Below, one piece after another: positions 17,461 to 27,062 of a stretch of DNA of 64,000 nucleotides. The notes beneath the pieces were generated by a model that was not told the DNA's origin, made no database searches, and was given only the letters and a program-made list of their open reading frames with translations. Source of the DNA: an uncultured Muribaculaceae bacterium (GTDB lineage Bacteria > Bacteroidota > Bacteroidia > Bacteroidales > Muribaculaceae). The stretch is from NCBI GenBank assembly GCA_910579845.1, contig CAJTWL010000005.1:81530-145529 (forward strand), in the 5' to 3' direction. The translations under genes and the position numbers were made by a program. The stretch's first letter is position 1. The number at the start of each line of letters is the position of its first letter.

Positions 17461-18798
17461 TCAGATGATACCCTGAGCCATCATTGCGTCTGCCACTTTG
17501 AGGAAGCCGGCGATGTTGGCACCCTTCATATAGTTGATATAGCCATCGGGCTGTTTGCCATGTTCCACACAAGCTTCATGAATATCATGCATGATCTGGT
17601 GAAGCATCTCATCCACTTTCTCGGCAGTCCACTGCAGGTGCTCTGCATCCTGTGTCATCTCAAGACCTGAAACTGCAACGCCACCGGCATTGACAGCCTT
17701 GCCCGGACCATAAGGAATCTTGTTGGCAATGAATGTATCGATAGCCTCAGGCGTACATCCCATGTTGGAGACTTCAGCTACAAGCAGCACTCCGTTGTCT
17801 ACAAGCTGCTTTGCATCATCTCCATTGAGCTCATTCTGGGTAGCGCATGGAAGAGCGATATCAACTTTCTGCTCCCAAGGTTTACGACCTGCATAGAAAG
17901 TCGATCCGGGGAATTTATCCGCATACGGTGCCACAATATCATTACCGGAAGCACGGAGTTCAAGCATATAATCGATCTTCTCGGCATCAAGACCTGCCGG
18001 ATCATATACATATCCATCAGGACCGGAGATGGTTACAACCTTGCCACCAAGTTCAGTAGCCTTTGTAGCCGCACCCCACGCAACGTTACCGAAACCTGAG
18101 ATAGCGATAGTCTTTCCCTTGATCTCCTGACCAAGATCTGCAAGCATCTGCACTGTATAATAAAGGGCACCGAATCCAGTAGCCTCCGGGCGGATACGAC
18201 TGCCGCCGAAGCTGAGACCTTTGCCTGTGAATGTACCTGTATTCTCGCGGGCAAGTTTCTTGTACATGCCATACATATATCCTACCTCACGACCACCTAC
18301 ACCTATATCGCCGGCCGGAACATCGCGGTCCGGACCAAGGTTTCTCCACAACTCGAGGATGAACGCCTGGCAGAAACGCATGATTTCAGCATCGCTCTTA
18401 CCGCGTGGGCTGAAGTCGGAACCGCCTTTACCGCCACCCATAGGAAGTGTGGTAAGTGCATTTTTGAACGTCTGCTCAAAGCCAAGGAATTTAAGAATTG
18501 AAAGGTTTACCGACGCATGGAAACGGATACCGCCTTTATACGGACCGATTGCATTGTTGAATTGAACGCGGTAACCGATATTGTTCTGTACCTCGCCCTT
18601 GTCGTCAACCCAAGATACTCGGAAAGTAAAGATACGGTCAGGCTCTACCATTCTTTCAATTATCTTCGCCTTCTCATATTCCGGATGCTGATTATATACA
18701 TCCTCAACTGAAAGCAAAACTTCTTTTACCGCCTGAAGATACTCTTTCTCCCCCGGATGCTTGGCCTCAAGATTGGCCATGATCTCGTTAATGTTCAT
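17461..18798 (-). CDS. gdhA: NADP-type glutamate dehydrogenase
   Basis: 445 residues. The start at 18798 is chosen over an in-frame upstream start because it gives the normal hexameric GDH N-terminus (M-N-I-N-E-I-M). The catalytic segment P-M-G-G-G-K-G-G-S-D-F (119-129) has Lys124 in the glutamate-binding pocket. A second Rossmann domain with G-F-G-N-V-A-W-G follows near residue 235. It interconverts 2-oxoglutarate plus ammonia and glutamate, the main ammonia-assimilation route in gut Bacteroidales. It is preceded by a well-formed promoter at 18872-18903, with gadB upstream separated by a terminator. Confidence 0.95.
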   Translation of the reverse strand: MNINEIMANLEAKHPGEKEYLQAVKEVLLSVEDVYNQHPEYEKAKIIERMVEPDRIFTFRVSWVDDKGEVQNNIGYRVQFNNAIGPYKGGIRFHASVNLSILKFLGFEQTFKNALTTLPMGGGKGGSDFSPRGKSDAEIMRFCQAFILELWRNLGPDRDVPAGDIGVGGREVGYMYGMYKKLARENTGTFTGKGLSFGGSRIRPEATGFGALYYTVQMLADLGQEIKGKTIAISGFGNVAWGAATKATELGGKVVTISGPDGYVYDPAGLDAEKIDYMLELRASGNDIVAPYADKFPGSTFYAGRKPWEQKVDIALPCATQNELNGDDAKQLVDNGVLLVAEVSNMGCTPEAIDTFIANKIPYGPGKAVNAGGVAVSGLEMTQDAEHLQWTAEKVDEMLHQIMHDIHEACVEHGKQPDGYINYMKGANIAGFLKVADAMMAQGII

Positions 18799-18871
18799 GA
18801 TATAAATTTTTAGATTTATGGTGTGTTTTCTATCGCGATCCACTTCCTCTTGACAGGAAATGAGTCTGATG

Positions 18872-18903
18872 CAAACTTACAAACTTTATTTAAATCCACA
18901 AAA
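18872..18903 (-). promoter_or_regulatory. gdhA promoter, Bacteroidetes sigma consensus
   Basis: Minus strand: -33 TTTTG (18903-18899), a 19-nt spacer, then -7 TAAGTTTG (18879-18872), a perfect match to TAnnTTTG. Predicted transcription start near 18865, about 65 nt before the gdhA ATG. Confidence 0.75.
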
Positions 18904-18958
18904 TAAAAATACCACGATTTTTTCTAATTTTAGAAACTGGGAAAGATCATATAATAAT

Positions 18959-19006
18959 ATAACTGCACCCTATAAGTTTTATGTCAAACTTCCGGGGTGC
19001 AGTTAT
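18959..19006 (-). terminator. Hairpin downstream of gadB
   Basis: ATAACTGCACCC and GGGTGCAGTTAT form a perfect 12-bp stem with a 24-nt loop, followed on the minus strand by an AT-rich tract. It lies 24 bp after the gadB stop. The stem is nearly identical to that at 30783. Confidence 0.7.
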
Positions 19007-19030
19007 ACTTTATATAAAGCTCAGTATGTG

Positions 19031-20467
19031 TTATTTACCGGTATGATTAAATGTTTTGGAGACCAGAGGTATGTTTTTCTCCATGGCAATACGTGTTGTT
19101 GTCGGATACTCGAGTTTGTTGAGTTCGTTTACCGCAAAACTGATATCCGCAAGGAGTTGGTCAGCCATGTCCCTACTGAATCCCTGCTTGCACAGAACTC
19201 GCATAACTACCATATTTTCTATATTTGCAGGCATAGTGTATGCCGGCACAAACCATCCCTTCTGTGAGAGTTTGTCCTGCAGGTCATAAAGCGTCCACTT
19301 GGCATTTTTCTGCACATCTGCTTTCATTCGCCATACAAATATCGGATTGGGCACTTCAGCGGCATAAGGTTCAAACTCTGCCATTTCCCCAACTTTTTCG
19401 TGCAGATAGCGTGCTACCGTAAGTGAATTGAGCTGTACATTCTTGTAACCTTCAAATCCAAGACGGATAAACTGATAGTATTGTCCGAGTATCTGAGCGG
19501 CAGGACGCGAATAGTTCAATCCGACCTGGGTTACTTCAGCACCAAGATAGTTGACTGTGAAAGCCATGTCACCCGGCAGATATTTCTTATCTTTCCAAAT
19601 CACCCATCCCAGTCCTGGATAAACAAGACCGAACTTGTGTCCCGATGTACTGATTGAAAGAACCCATTTCAAGCGGAAGTCCCACTTCTTTTCCGGTTCA
19701 ACGAATGGAAGTATAAAGCCGCCGGTAGCGGCGTCAATGTGTATACACACTTCGTTACCGGTTTCAGCATTAAATTTGTCGAGAGCGGCGTCAAGAGCCT
19801 CTACATCATCATTCATACCTGACCAGGTAACGCCAAGAATAGGCACCACGCATATGGTGTTCTCATCACAAAGTCTGATGGCGGCGTCAATATCGAGCGT
19901 AGGATGTTCAACCGATAAAGGAACGCAACGCATTTCTATGTTCCAGAATGAAACAAACTTCTCCCATACTACCTGATATGCGGTGGAGATCACCAAATTA
20001 GGCTTGTCGTAGGGTTTACCTGCTTTCTTACGACGTTCCTGCCATCTCTTAAGGGCCGCAAGTCCTCCGAGCATACAGGCTTCAGACGAACCGATTGCAA
20101 GCGCACCGGCTTTCCATGTATTGGTCTCCGGAGTGTTCCAGAGGTTTGCCATGATGTTGATGCACTTCTGGCACATTACCGCCACACGGGGATATTCTGT
20201 CTGATCAATATAGTTCATGCTGACCGCCTCATTCATAAGGCGTGTGGCATACTCGTCCATATACGTGGTTACGAAAGTAGCGAGATTCAATCTTGGTTGT
20301 GTCTGGGCGAAAGTCTCATCTTTCACCATCTGGTACGCGATTTCAGGTGTTGTAGGACCTTGCGGAATGCTCTGTACCGGAGCCTGCTGCAACATAGCGT
20401 CCGAACCGAATACATCAGTTTTTGCATCGCCTGAACGGAAGCTGGGGTCTGTTTTAGGATCTAACAT
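19031..20467 (-). CDS. gadB: Glutamate decarboxylase
   Basis: 478 residues, PLP fold type I. The PLP lysine is K278 in S-T-S-G-H-K-F-G, and H-I-D-A-A-T-G-G (243-250) holds the aspartate that pairs with the pyridine ring. The C-terminus ends N-H-T-G-K; in E. coli GadB a C-terminal His-Thr (H465) closes the active site at neutral pH, so pH gating may be conserved. It converts glutamate to GABA and consumes a proton, giving acid resistance. The usual Bacteroides partners (GadC antiporter, glutaminase) are not adjacent here. Confidence 0.95.
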   Translation of the reverse strand: MLDPKTDPSFRSGDAKTDVFGSDAMLQQAPVQSIPQGPTTPEIAYQMVKDETFAQTQPRLNLATFVTTYMDEYATRLMNEAVSMNYIDQTEYPRVAVMCQKCINIMANLWNTPETNTWKAGALAIGSSEACMLGGLAALKRWQERRKKAGKPYDKPNLVISTAYQVVWEKFVSFWNIEMRCVPLSVEHPTLDIDAAIRLCDENTICVVPILGVTWSGMNDDVEALDAALDKFNAETGNEVCIHIDAATGGFILPFVEPEKKWDFRLKWVLSISTSGHKFGLVYPGLGWVIWKDKKYLPGDMAFTVNYLGAEVTQVGLNYSRPAAQILGQYYQFIRLGFEGYKNVQLNSLTVARYLHEKVGEMAEFEPYAAEVPNPIFVWRMKADVQKNAKWTLYDLQDKLSQKGWFVPAYTMPANIENMVVMRVLCKQGFSRDMADQLLADISFAVNELNKLEYPTTTRIAMEKNIPLVSKTFNHTGK

Positions 20468-20627
20468 TTTTGATAATTTTTAGTGTATAATAAAATTTGC
20501 CTTTACAACAAGGTCTATATATCAATATTTGCACATCAATAAAACAATACCATAGTTTAAAAGTTTATGTCTCAAGGATCTTTAAGAATATATTAACATT
20601 AAGAGAGAGTGTACTGGAAGACAAGAT

Positions 20628-20664
20628 GAGGCTGCGCCGTAAATCCCAATTACGACACAGCCTC
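20628..20664 (-). terminator. Hairpin downstream of the OmpA gene
   Basis: GAGGCTG/CAGCCTC with an inner CGTAA/TTACG stem. Weaker pairing extends outward (AGTGTACTG with CAGTACTATACT), so the whole palindrome spans about 20608-20690. It lies about 80 bp past the OmpA-family stop. Confidence 0.55.
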
Positions 20665-20742
20665 CCGTTGTTTTGAAGAACAGTACTATACTAATCTTAG
20701 AGCTTCTAAAGTGCTGTTTTATTTATAATTACTCTTTCACCA

Positions 20743-21990
20743 TTATTTTCCCTGACTGAAGATTACTATACGGTTCCAGTCATTTGTTCCATAAGGCTGA
20801 ACAGAAGATCCGTCATATTTAACCTGCAGACGATCACGAGAGATTCCGTATGTGTTGACCAATTCATCGGCTACCACATTAGCACGTCTTTCGGAAAGAC
20901 CCATATTGTATTCGGAAGTACCGGTGTCTTTATCAGCATATCCGCAAACTACAACCTTCTCGTCCGGATTAGCCTTAAGCCATTCTGCCATGTTATAGAT
21001 ATTTACCTGCTCTGTAGGCATGATCTTGTCAGAGTTGATGGTGAAGCGGACTGTTGTCATCAGAGGCGTGCTCGGGCAATCCTGTACGACCGGTTCGGGG
21101 CATGGAAGCTGAGACTGAAGATTTGCAACTTCAGCACCACATGCGAGCAACTGAGCGCGGAGATCATTTACCTGACCATTCAATGCGGCAATCTGGGATA
21201 CATAATTACATTCGTTGAATTTGTTGAACTTACGTCCGCCGATATTGAAGTTGAAACCGCCCAATACAGCTACGTTGGCATCAACCGACTGACCTTGTGC
21301 ACAGTTGTTCCAGTTATCGCCATAGAATGTAGCACGAGCCTCTGCAAAGAAGTCAACATACTCACACAAACGGAAACGGAACTGAAGACCTGCAGAAACA
21401 GGGAGTGTCCACTGTATTGATTTCTGTTTACCATTTTCGCGATAGATATTTGTACCTGCCGGTTTCGCTCCATGTGCATCGCGATAATTCCACATTGCAT
21501 CTCCACCCAAACCGACGAACGGAATGATTGAGAATACGCGGTTGTCGTTAACGCCGCCAAGTGAATTGAACATATCCCACATAACTTCGGCCTGGAGATT
21601 CACATGCTGTGCGCGTGTCCATCCATTTTTATATTCAGGACCGGTAGGATTGTCCCAATGCATTGATCCGCCAAGAGCTTTGATTCTGAATCCGAAGTAA
21701 GGAGATACCCAACGGCCGAAACCTACACCATATGTAAGTGTCATCTTATGTCGATCCACGGCAGGACCTGTCGATGTGCCTTTTTCCACGAAAGGCTGGT
21801 TAATACCTGCATTTACCTCAATGAACCAATTGTTGCGCCAATTGGAGAAATAATGCGTAGTCGGATCACAAGTAAACTCAGTAACTGTTGTAGCCTCATC
21901 TACGAAAACATCCTGAGCATTTGCTGGAGCACAGTATGCTGCAGTTCCAGCACAAAGTGCGATAGCGTAGTAGAGATTTTTGGTTTTCAT
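20743..21990 (-). CDS. OmpA-family outer-membrane protein
   Basis: 415 residues with a signal peptide (1-25). The N-terminal part (about 45-265) is an eight-stranded-type porin barrel. A short coiled stretch L-N-G-Q-V-N-D-L-R-A-Q-L (about 274-285) and a Pro/Cys-rich linker follow, then the C-terminal OmpA/MotB peptidoglycan-binding domain (about 310-415) with G-Y-A-D-K-D-T and N-x-x-L-S-x-x-R-A-x-x-V. It anchors the outer membrane to peptidoglycan and is usually very abundant. It is divergent from the LytM-dxr operon. Confidence 0.9.
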   Translation of the reverse strand: MKTKNLYYAIALCAGTAAYCAPANAQDVFVDEATTVTEFTCDPTTHYFSNWRNNWFIEVNAGINQPFVEKGTSTGPAVDRHKMTLTYGVGFGRWVSPYFGFRIKALGGSMHWDNPTGPEYKNGWTRAQHVNLQAEVMWDMFNSLGGVNDNRVFSIIPFVGLGGDAMWNYRDAHGAKPAGTNIYRENGKQKSIQWTLPVSAGLQFRFRLCEYVDFFAEARATFYGDNWNNCAQGQSVDANVAVLGGFNFNIGGRKFNKFNECNYVSQIAALNGQVNDLRAQLLACGAEVANLQSQLPCPEPVVQDCPSTPLMTTVRFTINSDKIMPTEQVNIYNMAEWLKANPDEKVVVCGYADKDTGTSEYNMGLSERRANVVADELVNTYGISRDRLQVKYDGSSVQPYGTNDWNRIVIFSQGK

Positions 21991-22207
21991 AAAATATAAA
22001 TTTAAGAATAAGTTTGTGAAATCGATTATTTATTCCGGGCAGCTTACGCAACCCTTGGTTATCAATTTTTACAATTTTTACATATCTAACATTTCAAATT
22101 AAAGTTTTGTTTGAATCGAGTTTATTAAAAATTCATGATTTTTCACTAATTTCGCATTTAGTGTGTTTGGATTTAAATGATTTTGGCATAAAAACGTTCG
22201 GACATCA

Positions 22208-23083
22208 ATGAAAAGGCATCCCAAATACTTGCTGAAACTGGAGGATGAGTCAAGACTATCCTGCATTTTCAATATCAAGCTTACCCGCTTCGGCATGTGG
22301 GCTGCCGGAATACTTTTTCTTGCCGTCATGTTTCTCTTTGCCGGGATTTTCATCATAGCGACTCCTCTGAAGACCCTATTGCCGGGATATATGAAACAGC
22401 AGGAACGCACTGCCACCGAAGAGAATATTTTACGCCTTGACTCCATTCAGGCGGTATATGAAACAAATCAGGCTTATATAGAGAATTTTGTAAAAGCACT
22501 CGATACAGAGCGGATACCCAACGATTCCATTCTTATGGTCGGCGAGACACGCGAGCTTTCATCCGATTCTCTCCTTCCTGCATCGCCCCTCGAACGAAAG
22601 TTTGTAAACGCTATGGAAGAACGAGAACGGTTCAATATTTCGGTACTTGCTCCACTTGCCGCCGAGGATATGATGTTCTCACCTGTTGCCGAGTCAGGGA
22701 TATTCACCATCGCATCTAAGGACTCCACACGTGGAGAGATACTTATCGGCGGAGACGAGCCAGTTCTCAGCATATCCGACGGTTCTGTACTTGCCTCATA
22801 TTATTCTCCTGCGGAGAAAGGGTATGTTATACTTGTACAACATGCCAAAGGATTCGTGTCGAGTTATGAAGGAACCGGCAATCCTATGGTTTCGGCAGGA
22901 GATATGGTGCTTGCGGGACAAATGATTGCGCTTGGTCCCAAACCGGATGCCAAAGGAAGAAGAATCGTCGCTGTCATGATGTGGCATAACGGTATTTCGC
23001 TCAAGCCTTTTGAATACATTGGCTCCGGTGCAGGTCACTCATACTCAAAAGAAGATAATTACGAAGCCCCACGGGGCAGATAA
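22208..23083 (+). CDS. LytM/M23-like envelope protein, catalytically degenerate
   Basis: 291 residues. One membrane anchor (about 28-52), a helical stretch (60-100), then an M23-like beta domain (about 150-275). The fold cues G-Y-V-I-L-V-Q-H-A-K-G with H212 and G-D-M-V-L-A-G-Q are seen, but the zinc ligands are missing: the H-x-x-x-D site reads I-L-I-G-G-D-E-P, the Y-x-H reads S-S-Y-E-G, and the H-x-H reads I-V-A-V-M-M. It is therefore probably a non-enzymatic activator or scaffold in cell-wall turnover, like EnvC or NlpD. It precedes dxr by 27 bp. Confidence 0.75.
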   Translation: MKRHPKYLLKLEDESRLSCIFNIKLTRFGMWAAGILFLAVMFLFAGIFIIATPLKTLLPGYMKQQERTATEENILRLDSIQAVYETNQAYIENFVKALDTERIPNDSILMVGETRELSSDSLLPASPLERKFVNAMEERERFNISVLAPLAAEDMMFSPVAESGIFTIASKDSTRGEILIGGDEPVLSISDGSVLASYYSPAEKGYVILVQHAKGFVSSYEGTGNPMVSAGDMVLAGQMIALGPKPDAKGRRIVAVMMWHNGISLKPFEYIGSGAGHSYSKEDNYEAPRGR

Positions 23084-23110
23084 TTTATAATCCTTCGGGA
23101 TATTTGATTT

Positions 23111-24274
23111 ATGCAATTTATAGAAAATATAGCTGTGCTTGGCTCCACAGGAAGTATCGGCACACAAAGTCTTGATATCATAGAAGCATTTCCTGACAGA
23201 TTCAGGGCAACTGTTCTGACTGCCGGCAGGAACTGGGATTTGCTTGCACGTCAGGCACATAAATTCAGACCTGACACAGTGGTAATAGCTGACGAGAGCC
23301 ACTATACCGATTTAAAGGAGGCGTTACAGGATATTCCGGTAACAGTGCTTGCCGGTTCTGAAGCCATAGCCGATGTGACCACGTTACCATGTGTTGACAC
23401 GGTTATCACGGCAATGGTAGGTTACAGCGGACTGTTGCCTACCGTAAAAGCAATCAAAGCCGGTAAAAAGATTGCTCTTGCAAATAAAGAGACTCTTGTG
23501 GTAGCCGGAGAGATAATCACACGTCTCTCTGCAAAATATGGCGTTACGATTCTTCCGGTAGACAGCGAACATTCAGCGATTTTCCAATGTCTTGCAGGTG
23601 AAGATAAGAATCCAATCGAGAAAATCATTCTCACGGCAAGCGGAGGACCCTTCAGGACTTTCACTGCAGAACAACTTGAACGGGTCACGGTTGAAGATGC
23701 CCTTCATCACCCTAACTGGGATATGGGAGCCAAAGTCACTATCGATTCCGCTTCACTGATGAATAAAGGTTTTGAAATGATTGAGGCACGCTGGCTATTC
23801 AATTGCACACCTGAAAAGATCGAAATAGCCGTGCACCCCCAGTCAATTGTACATTCTATGGTGGAGTTTGCAGACGGAAGCATCAAAGCACAACTTGGAG
23901 TACCGGACATGCACCTTCCTATAAGCTATGCGCTCAGCTATCCGTACCGGCTGCCTTCAAAACGTGAAAAGTTGTCATTATCGGCTTATTCCAATCTGAC
24001 TTTCGAGTTTCCCGATACAAGCAGGTTTCCACTGCTCGGGATGGCATTTGAAGCGATAAACAGTGGAGGAAATGCTCCTTGCATTCTCAACGCCGCCAAT
24101 GAAGTTGCCGTAGACGCTTTCCTGCATGGAAGAATCGGATTTACAGATATACCTAAAGTTGCTGATAAGACTATGGGACGTACTGATTTTATAAGAGATA
24201 TCTCATTGGACGATCTTATACAGACAAATAAAGAAGCTGTAAAAATTGCCGGAGAGATTATTGAAAGTTTCTGA
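23111..24274 (+). CDS. dxr: 1-deoxy-D-xylulose 5-phosphate reductoisomerase
   Basis: 387 residues, family length. The N-terminal NADPH motif G-S-T-G-S-I-G-T-Q (9-17), L-A-N-K-E-T-L-V (about 118-125), the metal/substrate block P-V-D-S-E-H-S-A-I-F-Q (about 145-155) and A-S-G-G-P-F-R are all present. It converts DXP to MEP, the committed step of the MEP isoprenoid pathway, in the cytoplasm with NADPH and a divalent metal. It lies between the LytM-like gene and rseP, a common Bacteroidales arrangement. Confidence 0.96.
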   Translation: MQFIENIAVLGSTGSIGTQSLDIIEAFPDRFRATVLTAGRNWDLLARQAHKFRPDTVVIADESHYTDLKEALQDIPVTVLAGSEAIADVTTLPCVDTVITAMVGYSGLLPTVKAIKAGKKIALANKETLVVAGEIITRLSAKYGVTILPVDSEHSAIFQCLAGEDKNPIEKIILTASGGPFRTFTAEQLERVTVEDALHHPNWDMGAKVTIDSASLMNKGFEMIEARWLFNCTPEKIEIAVHPQSIVHSMVEFADGSIKAQLGVPDMHLPISYALSYPYRLPSKREKLSLSAYSNLTFEFPDTSRFPLLGMAFEAINSGGNAPCILNAANEVAVDAFLHGRIGFTDIPKVADKTMGRTDFIRDISLDDLIQTNKEAVKIAGEIIESF

Positions 24275-24359
24275 ATCAATTACAAATTGACAATAAATTA
24301 AGGTCTGATTTTATTATTTTTTTATTTATTTAAAACCTGACATACTATTAACATCAAAA

Positions 24360-25802
24360 ATGGATATATTTTTAATTAAAGCTACACAACTTATACTTGC
24401 ATTAGCCATTCTTGTGATTATTCATGAATTCGGTCATTTCTTCTTTGCCCGCATTTTCGGTGTGAAAGTAGAGAAATTCTATATATTCTTCGATCCCTGG
24501 ATTGAACTTTTCAAATGGAAACCAAAAAAATATTATGGGGGATTCGGCAAAAAGAAAAGATTCAAGAATGCGACTCCCGACGATGAAGATAAAACAGACA
24601 ATAAAAAATCTTCCTTCTGGGGAGATACAGAATACGGCATAGGATGGCTGCCACTCGGTGGATATTGCAAGATCTCAGGCATGATCGATGAGTCCATGGA
24701 TACCGAGCAGATGAAACTGCCGGCAAAAGAATGGGAATTCCGCACAAAACCGGCGTGGCAACGGTTGCTCATAATGATAGCAGGAGTGCTCTTCAATTTC
24801 CTTCTGGCAATAATCATATATGCCGGTATTGTTTATGTAACCGGTGAAAAATATGTGCCCGTCAGTGAAGCCGGACAAGGCTTTACTTATTCCGGTGAAG
24901 CCCGTAAAATAGGATTTCATAACGGAGATATACCACTCACCGCAGATGGTGAGGTTCTTGAGAATCCGGCAGAGGCCCGCATGAAAATGATTCAGGCAAA
25001 AAACGTCACTGTGCTGAGAAACGGAACAGATACTGTGAATATCTCAATTCCGGAAAAATTCATTCTCAATCTGGAGAAAGAGGCCAAAAGCGACACAGCT
25101 ACTGTAAGTTTCTACAATTATCGTTTCCCCGCCCGCGTGACACAACTGATGCCCGGTGAGGGTGCTGTCAAAGCCGGCATCAAGGTAGGCGACGATCTCA
25201 TATCGGTAGATTCTGTGCCGACACCTACCCTCGATGAATTTTTCAGAGCATTGCCCGGACATGATGGAAAAACCATTCCTATCGGCATAGCCCGCAAAAA
25301 CGGCAACAGGACCGACACCATCACCGCAATGGTCACACTTTCCGACAATTCCAAGATGGGGATTGGTCTGGAGATAGATCCTGCGGCATTCTTTAAAACA
25401 AAGGAGATAAGGTATAACATATTCCAGTCCGTGCCTCGAGGTATAGAGATGGGTACTGACAAGCTCACCTCATATGCAAAATCCATGAAGATGATTTTCA
25501 CAAAAGAGGGAGCCCAGAGTATCGGAGGATTCGGCACACTCGGTTCGATATTTCCCGAGCAATGGGACTGGATTGCATTCTGGAACATAGCCGCGTTTCT
25601 TTCTGTCGTTCTCGCATTCATGAATATTCTTCCTATTCCGGGTCTGGACGGAGGACATGTGCTCTTCCTGCTCTATGAAGTCATATTCCGTCGTAAGCCG
25701 AGCGACAAATTTCTTGAATATGCGCAGATAGCAGGAATGACACTTCTTATTCTTCTGTTGCTTTATGCCAATGGAATGGACATAGTGCGCCTTTTTAAAT
25801 AA
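24360..25802 (+). CDS. rseP: RIP metalloprotease RseP (site-2 protease)
   Basis: 480 residues. The zinc motif H22-E-F-G-H26 lies in the first membrane helix and N-I-L-P-I-P-G-L-D-G-G-H in a later helix (about 422-433), as in site-2 proteases. A PDZ domain follows the second membrane segment (about 220-320). An extra charged insertion (about 55-80, rich in K and D) sits in the loop after the first helix, as is usual in Bacteroidetes homologues. It cleaves anti-sigma factors or signal-peptide remnants within the inner membrane. The gap after dxr is 85 bp and AT-rich. Confidence 0.93.
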   Translation: MDIFLIKATQLILALAILVIIHEFGHFFFARIFGVKVEKFYIFFDPWIELFKWKPKKYYGGFGKKKRFKNATPDDEDKTDNKKSSFWGDTEYGIGWLPLGGYCKISGMIDESMDTEQMKLPAKEWEFRTKPAWQRLLIMIAGVLFNFLLAIIIYAGIVYVTGEKYVPVSEAGQGFTYSGEARKIGFHNGDIPLTADGEVLENPAEARMKMIQAKNVTVLRNGTDTVNISIPEKFILNLEKEAKSDTATVSFYNYRFPARVTQLMPGEGAVKAGIKVGDDLISVDSVPTPTLDEFFRALPGHDGKTIPIGIARKNGNRTDTITAMVTLSDNSKMGIGLEIDPAAFFKTKEIRYNIFQSVPRGIEMGTDKLTSYAKSMKMIFTKEGAQSIGGFGTLGSIFPEQWDWIAFWNIAAFLSVVLAFMNILPIPGLDGGHVLFLLYEVIFRRKPSDKFLEYAQIAGMTLLILLLLYANGMDIVRLFK

Positions 25803-25835
25803 TGAAGATTCTCCCCTCACAAATCACAGATAATC

Positions 25836-27017
25836 ATGACTAAAGTTATAAAGTTAAAACCAGGCAAAGAGGAATCTGTTCTTCGCTATCATCCTTGGGT
25901 TTTCTCAGGTGCCGTTTCAAGCACCTCCGATGGACTTGAGGAGGGAGATGAAGTTTGTGTATGCAATTCCAAAGGTGAAATTCTTGGTACCGGGCATTAC
26001 CAGATCGGAAGCATCACAGTACGTATTCTGGAATTCGGCACGGATCATCTTACTGATGATTTTTATATCAGACGTCTCGAGTCTGCCTACAGACTGAGGA
26101 GAACACTTGATCTCATACGTCATGACAACAACTGCTACAGACTCGTTCACGGCGAGGGAGATTTTCTGCCGGGTCTTGTAATCGACATATATGGAGACAC
26201 CGCTGTTATGCAGGCTCATTCTCCCGGCATGCACTTTGCACGACATAAAATTGCGGAATCACTGACTATGATCCCCGATGCCCGAATCAGGAACGTATAC
26301 TATAAAAGTGATACGACACTCCCGTATAAGGCTCATCTGGATCCCGATAACGAATATCTGATCGGCAGCTATGACGGCAACATCGCTGTCGAGAACGGTC
26401 TGCAGTTCAATATAGACTGGCTCAAAGGTCAGAAAACAGGTTTCTTTGTTGACCAACGCGAGAACAGAGCCCTGCTTGAACGGTTTGCAAAAGACCGCAC
26501 GGTTCTCAATATGTTCTGCTATACAGGAGGTTTCTCGGTCTATGCTATGCGCGGAGGAGCGAAATCGGTTGACTCCGTGGACTCTTCATCAAAAGCCGCG
26601 GCACTGACGGATGCAAACATAGCATTGAATTTCCCCGATGACCGGCGCCACCGCACATTTGACACAGATGCGTTCAAATTCCTTGCCGATATGGAGAAGT
26701 CCAGATATGATCTGATTATTCTCGATCCGCCGGCTTTCGCGAAACACCGAAGCGCGATAAAGAATGGTCTGATCGGTTATCGTAAACTCAATGCGAAAGC
26801 ATTCGAGAAGATAAAGAAGGGTGGAGTGCTTTTCACATTCTCTTGTTCACAGGCTATTACCAAAGAGATGTTCCGCATGGCTGTATTCACAGCAGCCGCA
26901 AAATCCGGCAGAAAGGTACGTATTCTTCATCAGCTTTCCCAGCCCGCCGACCATCCCGTAGACATTTCCCATCCGGAGGGTGAGTATCTCAAGGGTCTTG
27001 TGCTGTATGTGGAATGA
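25836..27017 (+). CDS. Class I SAM-dependent rRNA methyltransferase (RlmI-like)
   Basis: 393 residues. N-terminal PUA RNA-binding domain (about 1-80, H-P-W-V-F-S-G-A), then a Rossmann methyltransferase with F-C-Y-T-G-G-F-S-V (about 226-234), L-D-P-P-A-F-A-K (about 296-303) and F-S-C-S-Q (about 335-339). This layout is that of RlmI, which makes 5-methylcytosine in 23S rRNA; the exact position modified here is inferred. It starts 33 bp after rseP in the same operon. Confidence 0.87.
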   Translation: MTKVIKLKPGKEESVLRYHPWVFSGAVSSTSDGLEEGDEVCVCNSKGEILGTGHYQIGSITVRILEFGTDHLTDDFYIRRLESAYRLRRTLDLIRHDNNCYRLVHGEGDFLPGLVIDIYGDTAVMQAHSPGMHFARHKIAESLTMIPDARIRNVYYKSDTTLPYKAHLDPDNEYLIGSYDGNIAVENGLQFNIDWLKGQKTGFFVDQRENRALLERFAKDRTVLNMFCYTGGFSVYAMRGGAKSVDSVDSSSKAAALTDANIALNFPDDRRHRTFDTDAFKFLADMEKSRYDLIILDPPAFAKHRSAIKNGLIGYRKLNAKAFEKIKKGGVLFTFSCSQAITKEMFRMAVFTAAAKSGRKVRILHQLSQPADHPVDISHPEGEYLKGLVLYVE

Positions 27018-27062
27018 CACAGAATTCATAAACTCATTTAGAATAATCCAACATCAATTGAT

